Shown piece by piece: positions 51,282 through 58,932 of a stretch of DNA of 64,000 nucleotides; positions within the stretch are counted from its first letter, which is position 1; each line of letters opens with the position of its first letter. The position numbers and the translations under genes are program-made. The notes beneath the pieces were generated by a model that was not told where the DNA came from, ran no database searches, and saw nothing but the letters and a program-made list of their open reading frames with translations. Source of the DNA: Nocardioides sp. URHA0032 (GTDB lineage Bacteria; Actinomycetota; Actinomycetes; Propionibacteriales; Nocardioidaceae); contig NZ_JIAV01000018.1 in assembly GCF_000620645.1 (NCBI RefSeq), positions 186,001 through 250,000 of the forward strand, in the 5' to 3' direction.

Positions 51282-52463
51282 ATGACAGCGATGGCCACAC
51301 CCCGGCACCGGGTCTCGGTCGCGGTCGCGCAGATGCGCGACCTGGCCGGCTCGGTGACCGACGCGTCGGTGTGGTCCATGGAGCCCGCGGAGACCACCGC
51401 GACCCTCGTGGAGATCAGCCGGCTGAAGGCCCGGGTGGCCGAGCTCGAGGCCCGCGTCGCCGAGCACGCCGACGACGAACAGGTCGATGCGTGGGCGCAC
51501 CGGACCCGGCAGACCAAGCCCGTGGTGCTCGGCCAGGTGAAGCTCGGCCAGGCGCTCGTCACCCGGGGCCATGTCCGCGACGCGCTCGCGGCCGGTGACC
51601 TGGTGGTCGAGCAGGCCCGGGTGATCGTCGCCGCGCTGGACCAACTGCCCGGCGACCTCGACACCGCCTTGGTGGAGAAGGCCGAGCGGCACCTGGTCGC
51701 CGCCGGCCGCGAGCACACCGCCCCCACCTTGCGGATCCTGGGCAAGCGGCTGATGGACGTGGTCGCCCCCGGGCTGGCGGACGAGTTCGAGGCGCGGCAG
51801 CTCGCTCGCGAGGAGGCCGAGGCGCTGCTGGCCACCACGTTCACGATGGTCGATGACGGGCACGGCAAGTGCCACGGGAAGTTCACCGTCCCGTCCTTGC
51901 ACGGTGCCGCGCTGAAGAAGATGCTGCTCGCCATCGCCGCCCCCAAGCACCGCACCGCCACCGACGGCCCCGCCGCACCCGGCGCCGGTGTCGTGCCCCG
52001 GCCCGGCCGGGAACGGCTGGGGCGGGCGTTCTGCGAGCTGATCGAGCGCTACCCCGCGCACCGGCTCCCGCAGACCGGCGGGGTGTCGGCGACCGTGGTG
52101 GTCACCATGACGCTCGACAGCCTCCTCGGGAAGCTCGAGCAGGCCGCGCTGCTGGACACCGGGGAGAAGATCACCCCCGCCACCGCCCGCCGGCTCGCGT
52201 GCGAGGCCGGGATCATCCCCGCGGTGCTCGGCGGCAACTCCGAGGTCCTCGACCTCGGCCGCACCCGCCGGTTCCACACCAAGGCCCAGCGGGTCGCGAT
52301 CGGGATCCGGGACAAGGGCTGCACCGAACCCGGCTGTGATTGGCCGCCGGCAATGTGTCACGTCCATCACGACATCCCGTGGAGCCGCGGCGGACCAACG
52401 GACCTCGAGCACGGCAGGCTCCTCTGCCCCCGACACCACACCAGGTTCCACCGACGCAGCTAG
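51282..52463 (+). CDS. DUF222 / HNH endonuclease (13E12 repeat family)
   Basis: A 393-residue protein. The N-terminal DUF222-like helical region runs AVAQMRDLAGSVTDASVWSM to GHVRDALAAGDLVVEQARVI. The C-terminal HNH motif is GCTEPGCDWPPAMCHVHHDI, then GGPTDLEHGRLLCPRHHTRF. These genes are multicopy and mobile-like in actinobacteria, and whether they act as homing or defence nucleases is unresolved. The ATG at 51282 is taken; an ATG at 51291 and a TTG at 51270 are alternatives. The neighbouring IS relic fits a transfer-prone site. Confidence 0.85.
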   Translation: MTAMATPRHRVSVAVAQMRDLAGSVTDASVWSMEPAETTATLVEISRLKARVAELEARVAEHADDEQVDAWAHRTRQTKPVVLGQVKLGQALVTRGHVRDALAAGDLVVEQARVIVAALDQLPGDLDTALVEKAERHLVAAGREHTAPTLRILGKRLMDVVAPGLADEFEARQLAREEAEALLATTFTMVDDGHGKCHGKFTVPSLHGAALKKMLLAIAAPKHRTATDGPAAPGAGVVPRPGRERLGRAFCELIERYPAHRLPQTGGVSATVVVTMTLDSLLGKLEQAALLDTGEKITPATARRLACEAGIIPAVLGGNSEVLDLGRTRRFHTKAQRVAIGIRDKGCTEPGCDWPPAMCHVHHDIPWSRGGPTDLEHGRLLCPRHHTRFHRRS

Positions 52464-52768
52464 GCCGACCAGTCCGACGAAGCCCCACCACCGGCCGATG
52501 CACGCGGTCCTGCCTTCGAGCATCCAACGCCACGAACCGCGCGAAGTACGGCTGTTCGGATGCGGGATCGCGGCCGTGCGTCCGGGCGAACCGGCAAAGT
52601 CAGTCCGAGGCGGGTCGCGCACCGGGAGGAGACCGGCGTGACCACGCTGCTCCTCAGCTGCCGGTCGGCCGACGAGATCCGGTCGGTGGCGGCGCTGCTC
52701 ACCTGAGTTGCCGGGTTGGGGCGCTGTCCGATCGCAGTCGGTCAGGCGGGTCGACCTCGGTGAGCGGC
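52464..52768. other. Intergenic region, no gene seen
   Basis: About 305 bp lie between the HNH gene and the convergent TetR stop. A 22-codon GTG frame at 52638 has a GGAGGAG upstream but no recognisable product. I see no hairpin of note. Confidence 0.5.
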
Positions 52769-53401
52769 TCAGGGCACGAGGGCGTGCATCACCGTGTCGC
52801 GCACGTACCTCGAGTACCGCTCGATCGACCAGCCGCGACGAGTCACCAGCAGCTCGTACACCTCCGGTGACGACACGGTGAACAGCACGTCCCCCGCCTC
52901 CTCGACCGAGATGCCGTCGCGGATGCCACCGATCGCGTCCAGCGCTCGCGCGTTGTCCTGCATCCGGCGCAGGCGCTGGGTGTCCATCTCGTCGTACAGC
53001 TCGGCCAACCGCGGGTCGGAGGACGCCGCGGCCCGGACCAGCACCATCACCGCAGTGCCCCGGGGCGCCACCTCGGCGGCGAGCCGGGCCCAGCCGGACA
53101 CCAGGGTCGCCGGATCGGTGTCCCGCAGGGCGTCTGACCGGGTCTCCGCGGGGATCGGGCCGGCGCCCTCCAGCGCCTGCTCGAAGAGGGCGCGAACCAG
53201 CCCGGGTTTGCCGCCGAACGACTTGTAGATGGTCTCCGCAGAGACACCGGCCTCCGCCGCGATCGCCGCCACCGTCGTCGCGGTGTAGCCGTCTCGCTCC
53301 ATCAGGCTGCCCGCCACGTCGACGATGCGTTGCCGTCTGGTCCGGGCGGCGGCGCGGCGCCCGGAGCCGTCGTAGCCGCGGCTCTTGACGGGAGAGGTCA
53401 T
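52769..53401 (-). CDS. TetR-family transcriptional regulator
   Basis: A 210-residue repressor. The N-terminal helix-turn-helix is RRQRIVDVAGSLMERDGYTA to IAAEAGVSAETIYKSFGGKP. The C-terminal ligand domain resembles TetR_C proteins with TAVMVLVRAAASSDPRLAEL and DVLFTVSSPEVYELLVTRRG. A perfect inverted repeat (53418-53443) lies in the 61-bp gap to the divergent gene, so autoregulation and control of the SnoaL/NmrA pair are likely. The inducer is unknown. Confidence 0.9.
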   Translation of the reverse strand: MTSPVKSRGYDGSGRRAAARTRRQRIVDVAGSLMERDGYTATTVAAIAAEAGVSAETIYKSFGGKPGLVRALFEQALEGAGPIPAETRSDALRDTDPATLVSGWARLAAEVAPRGTAVMVLVRAAASSDPRLAELYDEMDTQRLRRMQDNARALDAIGGIRDGISVEEAGDVLFTVSSPEVYELLVTRRGWSIERYSRYVRDTVMHALVP

Positions 53402-53417
53402 CGAGGATCAGACTCCT

Positions 53418-53443
53418 ATTCGTTACAGGCAAGTGTAACGAAT
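53418..53443. promoter_or_regulatory. TetR operator palindrome
   Basis: ATTCGTTAC (53418-53426) and GTAACGAAT (53435-53443) form a perfect 9-bp inverted repeat with an 8-bp spacer, between the divergent tetR and SnoaL-like genes. Its size, position and low GC against the background suit a TetR operator. Confidence 0.8.
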
Positions 53444-53462
53444 CTTGAGGGCGGATGACCGC

Positions 53463-53876
53463 ATGACGCGTCCCGATTTCCTGACCCGGCTCCTGGCGGC
53501 GACCAACGACCACGACGTGGAAGGCATCGTCGCGTGCTTCTCCGACGAGTACGTCAACGTCGTGCCCTGTCATCCGGCTCGAGGCTTCGCAGGGCGGGAG
53601 CAGGTCCGACGCAACTGGACGACGATCCTCGCAGCGGTTCCTGACCTCGTCGCGGAGGTCGTCGACTCCGTGAGGGACGGCGACCGGATCTGGTCGGAGT
53701 GGGAGATGCGAGGAACGCGACGCGACGGCGTTGCTCACCTGATGCGCGGCGTCCTGGTGTTCACCCTCCACGACGACGTCGCCGCCGGCCTGCGCTTCTT
53801 CATGGAGCCCGTCGACGAGGCACCCGTGGACGTTGACCGCGCGGTCGCCGGACTCATCGGGGGAGATGCTCCGTGA
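53463..53876 (+). CDS. SnoaL/NTF2-like protein
   Basis: A 137-residue NTF2-fold protein: RPDFLTRLLAATNDHDVEGI, VACFSDEYVNVVPCHPARGF, AGREQVRRNWTTILAAVPDL and RIWSEWEMRGTRRDG follow the SnoaL-like pattern. Family members are small cyclases, isomerases or dehydratases, or have no catalytic role. The ATG at 53463 follows the TetR operator. The stop overlaps the GTG of the NAD(P)-binding gene, so both are probably one TetR-controlled operon. Confidence 0.82.
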   Translation: MTRPDFLTRLLAATNDHDVEGIVACFSDEYVNVVPCHPARGFAGREQVRRNWTTILAAVPDLVAEVVDSVRDGDRIWSEWEMRGTRRDGVAHLMRGVLVFTLHDDVAAGLRFFMEPVDEAPVDVDRAVAGLIGGDAP

Positions 53877-54736
53877 TCGTCGTTGCCGGCGGCACGGGAA
53901 GGCTCGGCTCGACCGTCGTGCAACGACTTCGTCAGCAGGACCACGAGGTCCGCGTCTTCTCCCGGGGGATGACCGGAGAGGTTCCCCCCGGCGTCGACGT
54001 CGTCCACGGCGACGTACGGTCAGCGGTCGACCTGGAGCGAGCAGTCGCCGGCGCCGCCGTCGTGATCTCAGCGGTCCAGGGCTTCGCCGGGCCAGGCCGG
54101 GGCGACCCGCGCTCGGTCGACCGGCAGGGCAACCTGAACCTGGTCCGGGCCGCCGGACGGGTCGGGGCCGACGTCGTCCTCGTGTCCGTCACCCACGCCG
54201 CACCCGACAGCCCCCTCGAGATCGCCCGGGAGAAGTACGCCGCCGAACAGGGTCTGCGGGACTCGCCGATCGGCTGGACGGTGGTGCGATCCGCCGCCTT
54301 CGCCGAGCTCTGGATCGAGCTTCTGGAGCAGACCGCGCGACGCTCCCACCGCCCCCTGGTCTTCGGCCGCGGCCAGACCCCCCTGTGGTGGGTCAGCGTC
54401 GAAGACGTCGCCACCGAGGTGGTCCGGGTGACCCTGGACCGCTCGACGCGGGGCCGCACGGTCGATGTCGTCGGCCCCGAGGGCCTCGGTCTCGAGGGGC
54501 TCGCACGAAGGGTGATGGTCGCCCACGGATGGACGGGCAGCCCCCGACGTGTGCCTCCGGCCCTGCTCCACCTGGGCGCGGCCACGATCGGCCGTGCGGT
54601 CCCGACCGTCGGACGCCAGTTGCGTGCAGCGCTCGCCATGGATGCGCTGTCGGCCGAAGATCCCGCCGCAGCCCACGCGGCGGCTGGCCGCCGAAGCGTC
54701 GACGAGCTGCTCGCGGCCCCTCGGCCAGCGGGATGA
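53873..54736 (+). CDS. NmrA-like NAD(P)-binding protein
   Basis: A 287-residue SDR5-type protein. The N-terminal motif is VVAGGTGRLGSTVVQRLRQQ, then VVHGDVRSAVDLERAVAG and WTVVRSAAFAELWIELL. The C-terminal part carries a long helical region (LHLGAATIGRAVPTVGRQLR). The GTG at 53873 overlaps the SnoaL-like stop (GTGA). It is probably repressed by the divergent TetR. It belongs to the same broad family as the proteins at 46521 and 47500 but is more distant. Confidence 0.85.
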   Translation: MIVVAGGTGRLGSTVVQRLRQQDHEVRVFSRGMTGEVPPGVDVVHGDVRSAVDLERAVAGAAVVISAVQGFAGPGRGDPRSVDRQGNLNLVRAAGRVGADVVLVSVTHAAPDSPLEIAREKYAAEQGLRDSPIGWTVVRSAAFAELWIELLEQTARRSHRPLVFGRGQTPLWWVSVEDVATEVVRVTLDRSTRGRTVDVVGPEGLGLEGLARRVMVAHGWTGSPRRVPPALLHLGAATIGRAVPTVGRQLRAALAMDALSAEDPAAAHAAAGRRSVDELLAAPRPAG

Positions 54737-54758
54737 GCGAGGGCCGCGACCAGCCGCA

Positions 54759-55727
54759 TCACAGGTGCAGGTAGCCGAAGCGAGCGGTCTGCAGGGCGGC
54801 GACGTACCCCTCGCGGGTGTACTCCTGGGGGTCGACGTCCCAGGGCACGGCCAGCCCGCCGCGGACTTCGTCGACGGATCGGAACCCGTGCTCGTTGCCC
54901 CACGCGTCGAGGCCGTCGAGGAGGACCGTGGCGTACTGGATGCCATGGCGCAAGAACGCCGAGGCGCACTCCACGACGTCCGCGCCGGCGAGCAGGTAGG
55001 CGGCCAGGTCGGATGCGGACTCGACGCCGCTGGTGCCGGCGAGCGAGACAGTGAGCTGCTCGCGCAGCAGGGCGATCCAGGTCTGCGGAAGCCGGGCGTC
55101 AGCGGAGTGCGAGAGACCGATCACGGGGGCGACCGTGAGGGTCTGTACGTCGATCTCGGGTTGGAGGAACCGGTTGAACAGGACAAGCCCGTCCGCGCCG
55201 GTCTCCACGAGTCGTAGTGCGAGCTCGCCGAACGAGGAGAAGTAGGGCGTGAGCTTGACCGCCACGGGCACGTCGAGCTCCTGTTTGAGCGCATGTACCA
55301 CCTCGGTGCATCGCGCCTCGACGTCGCGACCGGGCCCTTGCATGCGCTGGGGCACGTTGTAGAAGTTGCACTCGACGGCGGCGGCGCCGGCCTCCTGCAT
55401 CTGGCGGGCGAACGACGTCCAGCCGAGCCGGGAGGTGCCGTTGATGCTCGCGATCACGGGGACGTCCACGGACTTCACGCACTCCTCGATCAGGTCGAGG
55501 TAGCGCCTCGGTGCACCCGGCCCGGCCGGGTGGTCGAAGAAGTGCGGCAGGTCCGCGTCCGGCGTCGGGTGCTCGATCTGTTCCTCGAACAGGGAGTGCA
55601 GCACCACGGCAGACACACCGGCCTCGACCAGCTCGATGACCCGGTGCGCGGACTGGGACAGCGGGGACGCCGACGCGACCAGGGGGTTGCGCAGCGACAG
55701 CCCGAGATAGGTGGTAGCCAGGTCCAT
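54759..55727 (-). CDS. Dihydroorotate dehydrogenase-like FMN enzyme
   Basis: A 322-residue TIM-barrel protein of the DHODH-like group. Landmarks are DLATTYLGLSLRNPLVASAS, VPVIASINGTSRLGWTSFA, AVECNFYNVP, VPVAVKLTPYFSSFGELALR and LAGTSGVESASDLAAYLLAG. The usual active-site Ser/Cys loop is not obvious, and true PyrD is normally encoded elsewhere. Relatives of this group often sit beside pyruvate:ferredoxin oxidoreductases, but here it is alone. The ATG at 55727 has AGGAGG upstream. The substrate is unknown. Confidence 0.83.
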   Translation of the reverse strand: MDLATTYLGLSLRNPLVASASPLSQSAHRVIELVEAGVSAVVLHSLFEEQIEHPTPDADLPHFFDHPAGPGAPRRYLDLIEECVKSVDVPVIASINGTSRLGWTSFARQMQEAGAAAVECNFYNVPQRMQGPGRDVEARCTEVVHALKQELDVPVAVKLTPYFSSFGELALRLVETGADGLVLFNRFLQPEIDVQTLTVAPVIGLSHSADARLPQTWIALLREQLTVSLAGTSGVESASDLAAYLLAGADVVECASAFLRHGIQYATVLLDGLDAWGNEHGFRSVDEVRGGLAVPWDVDPQEYTREGYVAALQTARFGYLHL

Positions 55728-55894
55728 GCCGTGCCTCCTCCCTCGACCATATTCGCCAGGACGGCCATTCGACCCTCTTCGCCACCTGGCCACCGCTCAG
55801 GTTCCACTCTGACGATCGATGCCGTCGCACCGAAATGCTGCCACCATGAGACGTGAGCAGGTGCGGCTCATCCGATTCCAGGGAGGGCGCCGCC

Positions 55895-56218
55895 ATGAGC
55901 GATCCCCCAGATGAGGAGAGCGCTGACCCGGGTGCGCGGTTGCCGTGGTACGTCTACGACCGACATGCGAATCTGCTCCACATCGCCGCCGGCCTCTCGG
56001 AGGCCGAGGAGTGGGCGTTCGCCCACTGGGAGGTCGTCGAGGTCGCGGATCGTGAAGAAGTGGCCGAGAACGACTACTTCTACCTGCTCTACGCGAGAAA
56101 GCCTCAAGAGGGCGACTTCCACGCACGCGACTTCCAGGCCCGCATCGCACGCCAGGACCGGGTCATCGAGCTGGGGAGGGACCCGGAGGCCCTCCCGCGT
56201 CACCCCGATCGCCAGTAG
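55895..56218 (+). CDS. Hypothetical acidic protein
   Basis: A 107-residue soluble protein: RLPWYVYDRHANLLHIAAGL, EEWAFAHWEVVEVADREE, YFYLLYARKPQEGDFHAR and DFQARIARQDRVIELGRDPE. The ATG at 55895 has GGAGGG about 8 nt upstream. No named domain is recognised. It is divergent from the DHODH-like gene. About 160 bp after its stop show no gene. Confidence 0.55.
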   Translation: MSDPPDEESADPGARLPWYVYDRHANLLHIAAGLSEAEEWAFAHWEVVEVADREEVAENDYFYLLYARKPQEGDFHARDFQARIARQDRVIELGRDPEALPRHPDRQ

Positions 56219-56377
56219 CGGCCCGTGCGGGCAGCACACCCGTTGGCCGGGCGCTCGGCCGGCCGTCAGGCGGCGTAGTCGAGCTAGATGTGCATCGGGC
56301 TGTGCCAGAGCTCGATGACCGGAGGTGCTGCTCGCCGGATCTGCCATCCGCCGTGGCGCACCTCGCCTGCCCGGGGG

Positions 56378-56491
56378 TCAGAGAGAGGTGACGTCCGGGA
56401 CCGTGTCCGGGTCGTCGTCCGGCGTCGGCACGGGATCGCCGGAGGGCACGACCTCCGGCTCGGGCAGGGGCTCCTGGGGTGTCGTGGTCAT
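56378..56491 (-). CDS. Small acidic proline-rich protein
   Basis: A 37-residue peptide, MTTTPQEPLPEPEVVPSGDP followed by VPTPDDDPDTVPDVTSL. A GGGGG run precedes the ATG at 56491. Short Pro/Asp-rich proteins of this style occur in actinobacteria. Coding status is uncertain and the function is unknown. Confidence 0.4.
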   Translation of the reverse strand: MTTTPQEPLPEPEVVPSGDPVPTPDDDPDTVPDVTSL

Positions 56492-56672
56492 GAACCCCCG
56501 TACCCACCATCCGGCCGCTCGATCACCTGCCACCTCAGGATCACGAGGAACACCCACCGCACGAGACGACCACGACCTGTGTCGACTCCTCCGCTGCAAG
56601 ACCTGCAGCAGGACCACCTGGGCGCTCGGCCGGCTGCTCGGCGGGTCCGGCTCGACCGAGCGATGACGAGCA

Positions 56673-56686
56673 GGGACCTTCGTCCC
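56673..56686. promoter_or_regulatory. DosR/DevR-like box
   Basis: GGGAC-CTTC-GTCCC is a perfect inverted repeat with the 4-bp spacing of the mycobacterial DosR box core (GGGACTNNAGTCCC-type). It lies about 80 bp before the stress-protein stub and PPOX gene. No dosR gene is in the window, so the assignment is by pattern. Confidence 0.5.
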
Positions 56687-56764
56687 GCGCACCGTTGGCC
56701 CAGGACCCTGACTGCAGCGCCGCGCGGCCGGGGACGATGGGACCGAGTCCACTGGAGGCGTGCG

Positions 56765-56842
56765 ATGAACCAAGACCTGGTTAGCTCAGCAGCCCCGGCC
56801 GGCACGATCGTCGTCGGCCTCGACACCGGCAGCCCGTCATGA
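56765..56842 (+). pseudogene. Universal stress protein stub (N-terminus only)
   Basis: Twenty-five codons read MNQDLVSSAAPAGTIVVGLD then TGSPS and stop. GTIVVGLDTGSPS is the first strand and loop of a UspA domain. A good RBS (GGAGG, 7 nt before the ATG) remains, and the stop overlaps the next start (ATGA). The rest of the domain is missing, so this is a truncated gene that may now act as a leader peptide for the PPOX gene. Confidence 0.6.
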
Positions 56843-57237
56843 CCGCCGTACCCGCGGTCCTCCCGGCCTACGACTGCTGGACGCTCCTCGAGACCGAGGA
56901 CATCGCCCGGATCGCCTGGGGCGGGCCGGACGGCGTGTCCGTCGTGCCCGTGAGCTACACCATCACCGACGGCGCGCTGTGGTTCCGCACCCAGCCCGCC
57001 TCGGCGCTGGGCCGGCAGTGCGCCGGCGGTCGCGTCGTCGTCGAGGTCGACCACGTCGACCGGGACGCGCACACCGCGTGGAGTGTCCTCGTGGCCGGTA
57101 CGGCGGAGCCGGTCGACGTCGCCGACGTCCCGGACGACGTCATGCAGATGCGGGTCTGGCCGGTCGGATCGCCGGGCATGTTCGTCCGGGTGGAGCCTGC
57201 CGAGGTCAGCGGGCGCCGGCTGTCGGCTGCGACCTGA
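56839..57237 (+). CDS. PPOX-family flavin/F420-binding protein
   Basis: A 132-residue split-barrel protein. It has LETEDIARIAWGGPDGVSVV, PVSYTITDGALWFRTQPASA, VVVEVDHVDRDAHTAWSVLV and GTAEPV, the pattern of pyridoxamine 5'-phosphate oxidase-like proteins that bind FMN or F420. Mycobacterial relatives are DosR-regulated, which fits the box at 56673. The ATG overlaps the stub's stop, implying coupling. The substrate is unknown. Confidence 0.83.
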   Translation: MTAVPAVLPAYDCWTLLETEDIARIAWGGPDGVSVVPVSYTITDGALWFRTQPASALGRQCAGGRVVVEVDHVDRDAHTAWSVLVAGTAEPVDVADVPDDVMQMRVWPVGSPGMFVRVEPAEVSGRRLSAAT

Positions 57238-57278
57238 CCTGTGCGGACGCGTCCGCCTCCCTGCTCGCCGCTGACGGG

Positions 57279-58151
57279 TCACGAGCGGTCGACCAGCAGG
57301 ACCGGGCACTCGGCGTGGTGCAGGACGGCCCGGGTGACCGGTCCCAGATCCGCACCGACCAGGCCGCGGCCGGTGCGCCGGGAGAGCACGAGGACGGACG
57401 ACCGCCGGGTGGCGCCGACGAGCGCCTCGACGGGGCGGACCCATCGCACCTCTCGGGTCACGGCCGGCGCACTCACCACGTCGAGCTCGTCGAGGACCTG
57501 GCGCAGCTCGCGGTCGGCCTCCTCGGTCCACTTCCGGCGCGCGTGATTCACGAAGAAGGTGTCCTGGTAGGCCTCGGCGAGCCACATCGCGTGCAGCACC
57601 CTCAGCGGGCGCCCGCACTCGGCGGCGTACGCGGCGGCCGGCTCGACCTGGCCGGCGGCCTCGATCGGGTGGTCCACCCCCACGGTCACGGCCGGGTCGT
57701 GCGTGCCGGGCGCCCAGCCGTGCGGGACCACCGCCACCGGCACCTGGGCACGGGCGGCGAGCCTGGTCGACACCGACATGGTCAGGAGGCGTTCGCCGCC
57801 GGGCTCGCGCCGCTCCAGGACGAGCAGGTCACGGGTGGCGGCCCGGGCCGCGATGGTCGCGGCGACCGGCCCGAAGAGGACCTCCGTGCCCACCGGGACC
57901 CTGCCGCGCAGGCGTGGCCGGAGCCGTTCCGCGACAGCGGTCAGGACGGCCCGCCCGACCTCGAGCAGCGCGTTGTCCAGCGACCGGATCTGGTCGGCGG
58001 CCGAGGGCACCGCGACGAACGAGTGCACGACGTGCACCAGCTCGACCCCGGTGCCCCGGCGCAACGCCTCGGCGGCGGCGAAGTCCAGCACGCCGTCCTG
58101 CACGCCGTCAGGGCCGACCGCGACGACCACCCCGAACTCGGTCCCGGTCAT
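57279..58151 (-). CDS. Universal stress protein, two domains
   Basis: A 290-residue tandem UspA protein. Domain 1 runs from FGVVVAVGPDGVQDGVLDFA to VPVAVVPHGW, and domain 2 from AVTVGVDHPIEAAGQVEPAA to AECPVLLVDRS. The ATP-binding loops are degenerate: domain 2 ends SRRTGRGLVGADLGPVTRAV, close to the G-2x-G-9x-G(S/T) motif, while domain 1 is less complete. The ATG at 58151 is used. It is divergent from the flavodoxin gene, with a DosR-like box between them. The role is dormancy or stress signalling by family. Confidence 0.85.
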   Translation of the reverse strand: MTGTEFGVVVAVGPDGVQDGVLDFAAAEALRRGTGVELVHVVHSFVAVPSAADQIRSLDNALLEVGRAVLTAVAERLRPRLRGRVPVGTEVLFGPVAATIAARAATRDLLVLERREPGGERLLTMSVSTRLAARAQVPVAVVPHGWAPGTHDPAVTVGVDHPIEAAGQVEPAAAYAAECGRPLRVLHAMWLAEAYQDTFFVNHARRKWTEEADRELRQVLDELDVVSAPAVTREVRWVRPVEALVGATRRSSVLVLSRRTGRGLVGADLGPVTRAVLHHAECPVLLVDRS

Positions 58152-58280
58152 GATCGCCCCTCTCCACGCGTCCCACGTCCAGCGTCTGCCCCCACCGGTC
58201 GGAGCGTCAGAGGCCTTGGTCCCGCCGGTGATGGCGGGTTCCGTCACCTCCATGCTCGGACCGGTCCGACCTCGCCCGTA

Positions 58281-58294
58281 GGGACGAAAGACCC
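58281..58294. promoter_or_regulatory. DosR/DevR-like box (one mismatch)
   Basis: GGGAC-GAAA-GACCC lies between the divergent universal stress protein and flavodoxin genes. It has the same spacing as the box at 56673 and one mismatch in the second arm. Confidence 0.4.
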
Positions 58295-58367
58295 GGTCCG
58301 ACGAGCCCGATGGCGCTGGAGACGGGTGGTCCGACCGGCGAGGCTGGGGGTGAAGCGGAGGTCAGCG

Positions 58368-58913
58368 ATGAACGACGGCGCACGGGTGCTGGTGGTCTAC
58401 GAATCGATGTTCGGCTGCACCGAGAGCGTGGCGCGCGCGGTGGCCGAGGGGCTGGCCGAGGGCGGCTTCACCGTCGACCTCGAGAACGTCCGGGACGCCG
58501 AGGGCCCCGGCGGCCGGAGCTTCGACCTGCTCGTCCTCGGGGCGCCGACCCACGCCTTCTCGCTGAGCAGGCCGAGCACCCGTCTGGACGCGGTCCGCCA
58601 GGGCGCGCCGGCAGAGGCAGCCACCACGGGAGTCCGTGAGTGGCTGGCCGGCACCAAGGGCCGCGACGGCCGGCCCGCGGCCGCGTTCGACACCCGCGTG
58701 ACGAAGACGCGTCGCCTGCCCAAGGCGGCGTCGACCCGCGCGGCCCGCCTGCTGAGGCGACGCGGCTTCCGGATCGTCGAGCGGCCGACGGCGTTCCTCG
58801 TCGCGGACGTCCAGGGTCCCCTGGTCGACGGCGAGCTGGAACGCGCGCGGGGCTGGGGCATCCGGCTCGCGCACGACCACGCACCCGGACTGCCCGGCGC
58901 CGCTGCCGGCTGA
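58368..58913 (+). CDS. Flavodoxin-like protein
   Basis: A 181-residue flavodoxin. The FMN phosphate loop is VLVVYESMFGCTESVARAVA, followed by FDLLVLGAPTHAFSLSRPST and AAFDTRVTKTRRLPKAASTR. The second loop reads GAPTHAF, as in stand-alone flavodoxins. A basic RRRGFRIVERPTAFLV stretch leads to the C-terminus. The ATG at 58368 is chosen because the fold begins 6 residues on; the open frame upstream overlaps the opposite gene. Its redox partner is unknown. Confidence 0.83.
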   Translation: MNDGARVLVVYESMFGCTESVARAVAEGLAEGGFTVDLENVRDAEGPGGRSFDLLVLGAPTHAFSLSRPSTRLDAVRQGAPAEAATTGVREWLAGTKGRDGRPAAAFDTRVTKTRRLPKAASTRAARLLRRRGFRIVERPTAFLVADVQGPLVDGELERARGWGIRLAHDHAPGLPGAAAG

Positions 58914-58932
58914 CCGGTCCCGGAGCGGGAGC

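Noticed and set aside
52638..52706. A 22-codon GTG frame with GGAGGAG upstream
   Set aside because: Too short to support, with no recognisable product or coupling to a neighbour.
49668..53771. A 1367-codon minus-strand frame spanning several genes
   Set aside because: It runs antisense to the VioB-like, MDR and HNH genes and across the TetR gene in another frame. It is an artefact of GC-rich codon use.
56222..56370. Minus-strand frame reading RHGGWQIRR and VIELWHSPMHI before an in-frame TAG
   Set aside because: It looks protein-like and may be a gene tail with a premature stop, but I could not match it to any family and found no start or RBS.
56770..56800. GGTTAGCTCAG, resembling a tRNA D-arm
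   Set aside because: No acceptor stem, anticodon arm or T-arm can be folded around it, and it lies within the universal stress protein stub.
57243..57256. Perfect 14-bp palindrome GCGGACGCGTCCGC between the PPOX and universal stress protein ends
   Set aside because: It has no loop, lies between convergent stops, and such short GC palindromes are expected by chance here.
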